Assembly (NCBI GenBank): GCA_031269405.1
Contig: JAISZE010000013.1
Location: 1 to 5,285 of the forward strand
DNA: 5,285 bases
Direction of reading: 5' to 3'
Source of the DNA: Treponema sp.
Lineage (GTDB): Bacteria; Spirochaetota; Spirochaetia; Treponematales; Breznakiellaceae
Below are positions 1 through 5,280 of the stretch, piece after piece. A program made the translations under genes and the position numbers. Every line of letters begins with the position of its first letter. Position 1 is the first letter of the stretch. The notes under the pieces are model-generated. The model was not told the origin of the DNA. It worked only from the letters and a program-made list of their open reading frames with translations, and did not search any database.

Positions 1-636
1 GTTATCAAAACCTACGAGGACTACGACAAAACCGAGCGCATAGCCTGGAAAATGGAGGCCCCGAAAGACGAAGCGGCTTACCGGCGGGAAAAGCGCATTT
101 ACGAGCTTTCCCAGCCGGCAGTCTCCCCGGAAGGGAAAACCCTGATGCCCCCGGTAAAGCCTTATCAGGCGCCCTTCCGCCATCTCTGCAACCTCATCCA
201 GATCGCAGACGGCAACATCGAGAAAGCCATTGCTTCCCTGCGGAACACCCTGGAAGGCCCTTCGGAAGAACAAATCCCCGCCCTCCGGGCCAGGGCTGCG
301 TGCGCCAAATACTGGGTGGAGCAATGCGCCCCGGAGGAATTCCGCTTCAAGTTGAAGGAAAGCGGGGCGGCTGTTTCCGGCCTGCTTTCAGACGCCGAAA
401 AGACGGCGGTACGGAACCTTCGCGACAAAGTCATCGCCAACATCGAAACCTGGGCCGACGACAAGTCCTGCGCCGAGGCGCTCTACAAAACCGCCGGGGA
501 CTCGGGCCTTGAAGGGAAAGCCCTTTTCCGGGCGGCGTACCAGGCCCTTATCGGAAAGGATCAGGGCCCCAGGCTGGCGAACTTTCTGCGTTCTATCAGC
601 AAGGAACGGTTAATGGGGATACTGGCGGTGTATTGA
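1..636 (+). CDS. lysK: Class I (archaeal-type) lysyl-tRNA synthetase, C-terminal part (5'-truncated by window edge)
   Basis: The frame is open from base 1 and ends at TGA 634-636, giving 211 visible residues; the start and the catalytic domain lie upstream. The Met codon at 52 is probably internal, because the 17 residues before it (including YEDYDKTERIAWKME) already look like the family segment in which a Tyr-rich stretch leads into TERI and an acidic helix. The visible part is the all-helical anticodon-binding region. Near the end it carries the block ALIGKDQGPRLANFL (about residues 183-197 of the visible protein), which resembles the C-terminal helix-turn block of class I LysRS. The enzyme attaches lysine to tRNA-Lys in the cytoplasm. 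The class-defining HIGH and KMSKS motifs cannot be checked here. Class I LysRS is typical of archaea and spirochaetes, which supports a spirochaete origin. The gene converges with the minus-strand genes to its right. Assignment is by recognition of motifs, not by alignment. Confidence 0.82.
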   Translation, partial: VIKTYEDYDKTERIAWKMEAPKDEAAYRREKRIYELSQPAVSPEGKTLMPPVKPYQAPFRHLCNLIQIADGNIEKAIASLRNTLEGPSEEQIPALRARAACAKYWVEQCAPEEFRFKLKESGAAVSGLLSDAEKTAVRNLRDKVIANIETWADDKSCAEALYKTAGDSGLEGKALFRAAYQALIGKDQGPRLANFLRSISKERLMGILAVY

Positions 637-672
637 CGCCCTGCACGGTAACGCCACTCTCTTGTTCATGAG

Positions 673-688
673 CCCGCCTTCCGGCGGG
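673..688. terminator. GC-rich hairpin between convergent genes, possible terminator
   Basis: CCCGCC (673-678) and GGCGGG (683-688) form a perfect 6-bp stem around the loop TTCC. It lies 37 bases after the lysK stop and is symmetrical, so it could fold in either transcript. On the plus strand it is followed by GAACTTTC, not a proper T-run, and on the minus strand there is no T-run at all. It may slow or end lysK transcription, or may be the foot of a mobile-element end, since a repeat remnant starts immediately to its right. Confidence 0.35.
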
Positions 689-698
689 GAACTTTCAA

Positions 699-727
699 GG
701 CGAGGTTGTTGATTCGCAAGCTGGGTA
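699..727 (-). repeat. Short remnant related to the right-end repeat region, inverted orientation
   Basis: Read on the minus strand, this stretch carries TACCCAGCTT (727-718) followed by ATCAACAACCTCGCC (713-699). The same two blocks occur in the same order on the plus strand at 5115-5124 and 5173-5187. They are 4 bases apart here and 48 bases apart there, so this copy looks internally deleted. The second half of the hairpin that follows the 15-base block at the right end is missing here. This suggests a decayed copy of the same small mobile element. No gene is seen in 637-799. Confidence 0.55.
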
Positions 728-799
728 GTAACGGTAAACGGCGGCAGGGACAGAGGGCGAGGGAATACCTTCAACAGGAATCACAGAGCGATTCGTTTT

Positions 800-872
800 T
801 AGCGGCAATAGGGATCGGACCTATGACACTACGGATATGAGCCGTATGCTCTACCAACTGAGCTATGCCGCC
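800..872 (-). tRNA. tRNA-Met, anticodon CAT (elongator type)
   Basis: A full 73-nt cloverleaf reads from 872 down to 800. The acceptor stem is GGCGGCA/TGCCGCT (with a G1-U72 wobble), followed by T8 A9, D arm GCTC-AGTTGGTA-GAGC, anticodon arm TACGG-CTCATAT-CCGTA, variable loop GTGTC, T arm ATAGG-TCCGATC-CCTAT and discriminator A73. The anticodon CAT is at 839-837. The GGCGG...CCGCUA acceptor with G1-U72 and A73 is familiar from bacterial elongator tRNA-Met. An initiator is unlikely: it would show a 1-72 mismatch and three G-C pairs at the base of the anticodon stem. A lysidine-modified tRNA-Ile(CAU) is possible in principle but the acceptor stem argues against it. The 3' CCA is not encoded (the template continues AAAA). 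Oddity: T-loop position 55 is C (plus-strand G818) instead of the near-universal U that becomes pseudouridine. Positions T54, C56, G57, A58, G53-C61, G18 and G19 are normal. Confidence 0.9.
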
Positions 873-874
873 AA

Positions 875-954
875 GCCACCTTTAAGTGGCGCAAAACCAT
901 TCTATCCGGCAAGCAGCCTGAAAGGCCGCATGAAGCCGTTAGAAATGGTTTTTT
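875..954 (-). other. Structured 5' leader of the tRNA-Met transcript
   Basis: Between the promoter at 955-983 and the tRNA the minus strand can fold into a long branched hairpin. The outer stem is AAAACCATTtCTA (954-942) with TAGAATGGTTTT (904-893), with one bulged base. Next comes an inner CGGC/GCCG helix, then a hairpin GCGGCCT-TTC-AGGCTGC (931-915). A second hairpin, GCCAC-TTAAAG-GTGGC (890-875), sits 2 bases before tRNA nucleotide 1. The apical hairpin contains a G-U pair in the minus-strand RNA that would be an A-C mismatch in a plus-strand RNA, so the fold favours minus-strand transcription. It could be a processing signal for the tRNA 5' end, a small stable RNA, or a relic terminator; the outer arm also gives six T on the plus strand (949-954). 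The function is unknown. Confidence 0.5.
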
Positions 955-983
955 AGACTAATAAAAAAGGCAAACTTTGTCAA
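955..983 (-). promoter_or_regulatory. Likely sigma70-type promoter for tRNA-Met
   Basis: The minus strand has a perfect -35 box TTGACA (983-978), a 17-base spacer and the -10 candidate TAGTCT (960-955), which matches TATAAT at only 3 of 6 positions. Transcription would start near 948, just at the foot of the folded leader. The perfect -35 box and optimal spacing support it; the poor -10 box is the main weakness. Confidence 0.55.
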
Positions 984-985
984 TA

Positions 986-1001
986 GCGCAGCGAACTGCG
1001 C
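986..1001 (-). terminator. TTCG-loop hairpin after the oxidoreductase gene, possible terminator
   Basis: GCGCAG (1001-996) and CTGCGC (991-986) on the minus strand form a perfect 6-bp stem closed by a TTCG loop, starting 24 bases after the oxidoreductase stop codon. No T-run follows directly; six T occur only about 20 bases later (967-962), beyond the -35 box of the tRNA promoter. It may protect the mRNA 3' end or terminate weakly. Confidence 0.4.
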
Positions 1002-1024
1002 ACAGCAAACTGAACCATACAGAA

Positions 1025-2164
1025 TCAGACCGCCAGGCCCGCTTCCGCAGGGGAGCCGTAGTTTTCGCCCAGGTAGCCTCTGGGTATGGGGTTAGGGCGC
1101 TGGAAGGCGCTGGTCATCTGGTAAAACGTTCCGGTTTCGCTGCTCTTGTAAATACCCAAAAGGAGTTCCAGGCCGTGGAAGGCCATTTCCTTGCTGGTCC
1201 GGGGCTTCCGGCCTTTTCTGAGGGACCAGGCCAGTTCGGCGGGACCTATGCCGCGGCAGTTCTGGGAAAAGGCGTGAGTGGGCTGGAGGGTAACAGGCTC
1301 GGATTTGCCCTTGAGGATCACTTTCACCTCGCCGCCGAACTGGTTGGGATCCGGCATGTAGAGTATGCCTTCGGAGCCGTACATCACGATGAGGGGCTTT
1401 TCATTCTGGATACTGCATGAATTGAACATCAGGGAGCCGAAAACGCCGCTCTCAAACTGGAAACTCCCTGCGACCAGGTTCTCACCTTGAAGCTTGAATT
1501 TCTCGCCGAAGTCTTCTTTGTTGGGGAAGTAATGGGTCCTGTCGGCGTTCCGGGTCTGCACGAAACCGGCGGCCTGCTTTACCGGGCCCAGGATGGAAAG
1601 CAGGGCGGTAACATAATAGACCCCCACATCAAGGCCTATCCCCCCGCCGGGACCGGCGGTAAACGGAAACCGTTCCGCTAGGAACCCGGCGTCCCGGTTC
1701 AGCACGGCGTATACCGATGTAACATCCCCGATAAGCCCTGAGTCCAGATAAAACCGGGCGGTCTGGATTGCCTCACCCATGAAGGTATCCGGGGCGTTGC
1801 CGTAGAGTACTCCTTTCTTGTCTGCAAGCTGAACCAGTTCCCTGGCGGCTTCGATAGAGAGGTCAATGGGCTTTTCTGAATAAAGGTTCTTTCCCGCGTT
1901 CAGGACCTGGGAACTTACAAGATGATGGTTCACAGGATCCGTGATATTCAGAACCAGCTCAATGCTCTTGTCGTTGAGGATTTCCTCGATAGTCATCTGC
2001 CTGATATTGAACTGCCTAGCCCGCTTCTCCATCCGTTCCCTGATAATATCGCAGCACCCTACCACTTCGAGGATCTCAAAAGCCTGGGTCATATTCGTAA
2101 GATAAATTTCACTGATGACCCCGCACCCCACTACCGCTGTCTTCACTTTCTTAATCGTACTCAT
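1025..2164 (-). CDS. Gfo/Idh/MocA-family NAD(P)-dependent oxidoreductase
   Basis: The predicted protein of 379 residues is full length for the family. The N-terminal Rossmann fold begins with VVGCGVIS (residues 11-18), the GxGxxS dinucleotide-binding loop. CCDI at 37-40 ends strand 2; having no basic residue there hints at NAD more than NADP. EKP at 97-99 carries the conserved lysine (K98). After it come NAPDTFMG (123-130) and GGGIGLDVGVYYVTAL (173-188), where D179 and the following tyrosines match the family's active-site segment. RGIGPAELAWSLRKGRKPR (304-322) matches the usual C-terminal helix. The enzyme should be cytosolic and oxidise or reduce a sugar, sugar derivative or inositol; the substrate cannot be read from the sequence. 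The APDT signature suggests the dehydrogenase-like subgroup often found with sugar-utilisation genes, but none is visible here. The start is well supported: AGGAG lies 5 bases before ATG. It follows the large TPR gene by 48 bases on the same strand, so co-transcription is likely. Confidence 0.9.
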   Translation of the reverse strand: MSTIKKVKTAVVGCGVISEIYLTNMTQAFEILEVVGCCDIIRERMEKRARQFNIRQMTIEEILNDKSIELVLNITDPVNHHLVSSQVLNAGKNLYSEKPIDLSIEAARELVQLADKKGVLYGNAPDTFMGEAIQTARFYLDSGLIGDVTSVYAVLNRDAGFLAERFPFTAGPGGGIGLDVGVYYVTALLSILGPVKQAAGFVQTRNADRTHYFPNKEDFGEKFKLQGENLVAGSFQFESGVFGSLMFNSCSIQNEKPLIVMYGSEGILYMPDPNQFGGEVKVILKGKSEPVTLQPTHAFSQNCRGIGPAELAWSLRKGRKPRTSKEMAFHGLELLLGIYKSSETGTFYQMTSAFQRPNPIPRGYLGENYGSPAEAGLAV

Positions 2165-2169
2165 AAAAA

Positions 2170-2174
2170 CTCCT
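2170..2174 (-). promoter_or_regulatory. Ribosome binding site of the oxidoreductase gene
   Basis: AGGAG on the minus strand (2174-2170), 5 bases before the ATG at 2164-2162. It fixes the start codon and contrasts with the upstream gene, whose chosen ATG has no clear Shine-Dalgarno sequence. Confidence 0.75.
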
Positions 2175-2211
2175 ATTTAAGGCCGCAAGTCTTGCTTACG
2201 CCCTTTACATC

Positions 2212-2241
2212 ATTATATGAGCTTGTATTCCTTTGCCGCAA
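2212..2241 (-). promoter_or_regulatory. Possible internal promoter for the oxidoreductase gene
   Basis: A perfect -10 hexamer TATAAT (2217-2212) overlaps the stop codon of the large TPR gene. An 18-base spacer upstream lies TTGCGG (2241-2236), matching the -35 consensus at 3 of 6. Transcription would start near 2205, about 40 bases before the oxidoreductase ATG. The leader contains the small dyad GCAAG-T-CTTGC (2185-2195), which could be an operator half-site pair or chance. This could allow separate expression of the second gene. Confidence 0.4.
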
Positions 2242-5086
2242 GACTCAGTGCGTTGTTCCAGCGGTTCAGGGAAATATAGTCCTGCCGCGTTTTTGAATCG
2301 TCAATGCGGCTGGCGCGCCGCTGGAGACGCTTGAAGGCCATGCTTACCACAGTCCCCATATCCACCCGGTCCGCGCCGGTTCCCTGAAGGAGACGGTAAT
2401 AACCGTAATAGCAGAAGACATCGTAAGGATCCCCGTCGCTTAAAAGCTCTTCCCGGGTAAGCCGCTGCATGCGCTTTACCAGCCCGCCCCCCGGGTCTCC
2501 GGGAAGGGCAAGGCGGCCCCGGGCCATGGCCAGGTAAACCAGCGCGAGCCTGGGCTTGAGGAGTCTCGCAGGAACAAGGATCGTTTCACACTGGGCAAAG
2601 CCGTTCTGCCAGTCGGGCTGTTCGGTAAAAAGGAAATCCCCGCCGCCGTTTCCGCTTTCACCGGGAAGCCCCAGAAGCGCTTCCGCCAGGGAGGCGGCTT
2701 CCTGGTAATCCCCTGCCAGGAAAGCGGCTTCTGCCATAAAAAGCAGGGCATCGTAATTCGGAGAATCCGGCTTTCTGAGAGTTCTGATAGAAGCGGCAAA
2801 ACCCGAAGCCTTGAGGAAAACCCTGGCCCGGTATACCCAGGCCCTAATGGTGCGCTCTTTTTCACCTGCCGCATTTCCCGCGAGGGATTCAAAAATCTCC
2901 AGCGCTTCCCCGTAGGCGCCTGCTTCAAAACGGAACCTCCCTTTTAGGAAACGGGCTTTATCAGCCCATTCGGGACGGCCCAGATCCAAAGCCGCGGATT
3001 CAGCCTTAAAGGCCAGCCGTTCCGCCTTGGACAAGTTGCCGTAGAGAAAATGGATCCCTGCGGCAAAATAAGCAGCCTTGGCAAGTTCCTCGAACTCCCG
3101 TGCTTTTTCGGACTGCTCCATAGCGAAGGTGATATATTCGATAGCGTCGTCAAGGCGCTCCTGGGAAAGACTGACAAGGGAAAAAAGCCGGTACGCCGGA
3201 ATTGCCCCGTCCTTGGCCGGCTGGTTTAAGAGCATAGCCTGTTTTACCCTCTCCCTGGCTGCCCCCCCCTCCCCTTTGCCAAGGTAGAAAATCGCCAGGT
3301 TCGCCTGTATCTGGGCCTGCAAAGCCGGGAATAGACCGTCCGGACCCGAAGGCGCAGGGTTGTCAAAAGCTTCCCTGATTTCCTGTTCAGTCCCATGAAC
3401 CAGAGCACTGAGGGTTAAGTAAACCCATCGCAGTGAAGGGGCGTTATCTGCCCCTGCAAGGCGATCAAAATAACCGCCCGCAAGGGCGTCTTCAATTCCT
3501 TTGCAAGTACCATTGCCTATATCCCCCCGGAGCGCCCTGAGGACAAGAGCGTCATCGCCTTTGCCCCCAAGATCCGAAAGCACTTTGAGGAGCCTCAAAC
3601 AGGGATTCAGTCGGTTGGAATTCACCCAGGCCAGAAGACGGTTCCTGACAAAAGAACGGACAGCATCCTTCCGGTCTCCCAGCGCCTTTTCCGCAAGGGA
3701 CATGAAATCCCTGACCCGCGGCCTGGGATCCCCGGGACTGTCGATAACCCCCCACTGGAGCAGCAGTTCCAGGGCTTTTTCAGGAAGCTTTGGATTGAGA
3801 CCTTCTTCTTCAAAAAGCCGGGGCAGAAGCCATGGAGGGAAAAAGAGCCCTAACAGGAAGATACTGTAGCTGGTTTCCCAGAGGCACGAAGGCATAGTGA
3901 TTTGGTTCCGTACAGGAAAATCATCGGACGTGAATTTCAGAATACGCGGGAATACCCCTCCCCAGTCCTTAAACCCTTCGCCTGAAACCCCTGCATCACC
4001 AGCAGGGACCTGGCAGATCCCGAAGATCAAAAACCTGTCCCGGTTTTCCAGGGCGCTCCAGACATCCCTGAAAAGAGCCGCGGCGTTTCCCATGCCGGCA
4101 GGAAGATCCTCCAGGATAATGACAGCCCTGCGATTCCCGGCTGCAACATAATACGCCTGGAGCAGGATCTGTAAAAAACAGCGCCCAGCGGCAGCGGCGG
4201 AAAAAGAAATCTCTTCTCTCAGACGCTCCTTGAAAAGGATACTCCCAAGGGACTCAAGCTCTTCAAGTGAACCCCCTCCCTGAAAAAGCCGGGTCCCCCC
4301 TGCCGGGGACGCTTCCTTCAAAGCGCCGCTGAGAAAATCCCTGATACCAGGGCGCAGGGCGTCGGCAAAACACGCGAGGCCGCCAGAGGGGCCGAAACGG
4401 ATAAGCAGCGGAGGGATGCCGCCGGTCAGGAATGTGCAGTAGCGGTAAAGACCGTCCCGTTTTCCCATGAATTCAGGACCCAGAAGAAGAGTATTCTTCT
4501 CCTTCCCCTGCGCAAGAGCCCGCTCAATCCGTTCGCGGTAAGGGAACTTCTCCCCCTGAAGGCCCGAAACCCCGATGGACGCCAGTTCCTGGTACTTTCC
4601 CTGGATGTTATCAAAACGGGCAAAAGGTTCGAGCCGGTTCCGAAACTCCCTAGCGCACCATATCCCTGTGTGCTTCCAGACGCCGCTTTTGGCAAGCTCC
4701 CGGCAAAACCGTTCGGTTTCCTCCTGCGGAACCTCCGGCCCCAGGATCAGGGCATGGCCCGAAAGCTCAGGCCCCGCCTGTTCGAGGCTTCCAAGCAGCC
4801 CTTCGAGGAACATAACCATGTCCAGCCAGAAACCGATGCGGTTTTCGTCAAAGAAAGCCGAGACTACCCGCTTTCCGCCTTGAAACCGCCCGCCTGCAGC
4901 GGAAACCGCCTGGGTAAAAGAACCTTCAAGCGCAGCAGCCAGTTCCGGCCTGGTGCGGCGCAACTGGGACCTGAAGCGCAGAAAAAAAAGCGTTTGCACC
5001 ATGATGATAGGAATAATATACCCGATTAGGCCCTTTGGCGCTATGGCATCCCAGATGCTTTTAAGTGCGGAACTGGACGCCGGCAT
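2213..5086 (-). CDS. Large membrane-anchored STAND/AAA_16-like protein with TPR repeats, degenerate nucleotide-binding motifs
   Basis: The predicted protein has 957 residues. Visible parts, in order: one hydrophobic segment at about 18-38 followed by basic RFRSQLRR, which by the positive-inside rule puts the rest in the cytoplasm; residues 45-130, whose pattern (helix, AAGG, then VVSAFFD, a helix, then HALILG) recalls a class III nucleotide cyclase domain without its metal-binding aspartates; an ATPase-like core with NTLLLGPEFMGKR (198-210) in the Walker A place, where the usual S/T after GK is R; and AVIILEDLP (321-329), a Walker B-like strand, then LIFGICQVP (353-361). Residues 400-580 are helical and resemble the arm of MalT-like regulators. 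Residues about 590-805 hold roughly six TPR-like helix pairs, for example AIFYLGKGEGGAARERVKQA and AEAAFLAGDYQEAASLAEAL. The role is unknown: perhaps a signalling scaffold. ATP binding may be weak or lost. The ATG at 5086 is the first good start after an in-frame TAA ten codons upstream, but it lacks a clear ribosome binding site. It is likely the first gene of an operon with the oxidoreductase. Confidence 0.8.
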   Translation of the reverse strand: MPASSSALKSIWDAIAPKGLIGYIIPIIMVQTLFFLRFRSQLRRTRPELAAALEGSFTQAVSAAGGRFQGGKRVVSAFFDENRIGFWLDMVMFLEGLLGSLEQAGPELSGHALILGPEVPQEETERFCRELAKSGVWKHTGIWCAREFRNRLEPFARFDNIQGKYQELASIGVSGLQGEKFPYRERIERALAQGKEKNTLLLGPEFMGKRDGLYRYCTFLTGGIPPLLIRFGPSGGLACFADALRPGIRDFLSGALKEASPAGGTRLFQGGGSLEELESLGSILFKERLREEISFSAAAAGRCFLQILLQAYYVAAGNRRAVIILEDLPAGMGNAAALFRDVWSALENRDRFLIFGICQVPAGDAGVSGEGFKDWGGVFPRILKFTSDDFPVRNQITMPSCLWETSYSIFLLGLFFPPWLLPRLFEEEGLNPKLPEKALELLLQWGVIDSPGDPRPRVRDFMSLAEKALGDRKDAVRSFVRNRLLAWVNSNRLNPCLRLLKVLSDLGGKGDDALVLRALRGDIGNGTCKGIEDALAGGYFDRLAGADNAPSLRWVYLTLSALVHGTEQEIREAFDNPAPSGPDGLFPALQAQIQANLAIFYLGKGEGGAARERVKQAMLLNQPAKDGAIPAYRLFSLVSLSQERLDDAIEYITFAMEQSEKAREFEELAKAAYFAAGIHFLYGNLSKAERLAFKAESAALDLGRPEWADKARFLKGRFRFEAGAYGEALEIFESLAGNAAGEKERTIRAWVYRARVFLKASGFAASIRTLRKPDSPNYDALLFMAEAAFLAGDYQEAASLAEALLGLPGESGNGGGDFLFTEQPDWQNGFAQCETILVPARLLKPRLALVYLAMARGRLALPGDPGGGLVKRMQRLTREELLSDGDPYDVFCYYGYYRLLQGTGADRVDMGTVVSMAFKRLQRRASRIDDSKTRQDYISLNRWNNALSLAAKEYKLI

Positions 5087-5114
5087 GAACAGCCATAGGC
5101 AAGCCCATAGAGTT

Positions 5115-5203
5115 TACCCAGCTTATGGAAATTATGAAAACCCTGACGCCACAAGTCGGGTGAAGCGCCCCGATCAACAACCTCGCCCTGAAGGGCGAGG
5201 TAT
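5115..5203 (+). mobile_element. Probable decayed end of an IS200/IS605-like (TnpB-type) or similar element
   Basis: A stretch with TACCCAGCTT (5115-5124) and ATCAACAACCTCGCC (5173-5187) ends in a very regular hairpin CCTCGCCC-TGAA-GGGCGAGG (5181-5200), extendable by one A-T pair. An imperfect hairpin close to the transposon end is typical of IS200/IS605 elements. A 24-codon plus-strand frame (5089-5163) ending ...LMEIMKTLTPQVG might be the tail of a lost transposase or TnpB reading frame, but it is too short to assign. A deleted, inverted copy lies at 699-727. The family name is inference; the repeat and hairpin are directly visible. Confidence 0.45.
5131..5159 (-). promoter_or_regulatory. 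Weak candidate promoter of the large TPR gene
   Basis: CATAAT (5136-5131 on the minus strand) matches the -10 consensus at 5 of 6. With a 17-base spacer the -35 position reads CCGACT (5159-5154), 3 of 6. Transcription would start near 5124, about 38 bases before the ATG. If real, the promoter lies within the mobile-element remnant. The true promoter could also lie beyond the window. Confidence 0.3.
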
Positions 5204-5271
5204 GCTGTTCTCATGTGGTGGTTGCACTCAGGGGTTTAATACCTTTTTAACCGCCCTGAAGTGCGGGGTAT
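5179..5271 (+). repeat. Two related hairpin cores in direct orientation
   Basis: AACCTCGCCCTGAAGGGCGA with GGTAT (5179-5203) and AACCGCCCTGAAGTGCGGGG with TAT (5249-5271) share the plan AACC-(T)-CGCCCTGAAG-(G/T)-GCG-(A/G)-GGTAT. They start 70 bases apart. The second forms the centre of the large inverted repeat at 5230-5280. The likeness suggests a duplicated or nested transposon-end structure. Confidence 0.5.
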
Positions 5272-5280
5272 TAAACCCCT
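5230..5280. repeat. Long perfect inverted repeat (14-bp arms) with inner stem
   Basis: AGGGGTTTAATACC (5230-5243) is perfectly complementary to GGTATTAAACCCCT (5267-5280). The 23-base loop contains a further CCGC/GCGG stem (5251-5254 with 5263-5266). The fold would be a long cruciform or RNA hairpin. No T-run follows on the plus strand up to the window edge, and on the minus strand the hairpin is followed by GAGTGCAACC, so it does not look like a standard terminator. It is most likely a mobile-element end or a MITE-like unit cut by the window boundary. Confidence 0.6.

Noticed and set aside
52..54. ATG at 52 as the start of a separate 194-residue protein
   Set aside because: The same frame is open back to base 1 and the upstream residues match the class I LysRS pattern, so this is an internal methionine.
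800..872. Initiator tRNA-fMet or tRNA-Ile(CAU) identity
   Set aside because: There is no 1-72 mismatch of the initiator type and no three G-C pairs at the loop end of the anticodon stem; the GGCGG/CCGCU acceptor with A73 fits elongator tRNA-Met better than tRNA-Ile2.
893..954. Intrinsic terminator for lysK on the plus strand (stem followed by six T)
   Set aside because: It lies more than 250 bases after lysK and beyond the antisense tRNA, and the apical stem pairs better in minus-strand RNA; kept as a tRNA leader structure with terminator as an alternative.
977..1420. Open frame of 147 codons on the plus strand antisense to the oxidoreductase gene
   Set aside because: It is fully explained as the opposite strand of a well-supported Gfo/Idh/MocA coding region, has no recognisable domain and no good ribosome binding site.
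3501..3869. Plus-strand open frame of 122 codons inside the large TPR gene, and similar ones at 4575-4883 and 4670-5029
   Set aside because: These are long only because the GC-rich opposite strand has few stop codons; their products are rich in S, R and P and show no domain.
5179..5271. Start of a CRISPR array
   Set aside because: There are only two related units, both are full hairpins of differing sequence, and no regular spacing beyond one interval or cas gene is visible.
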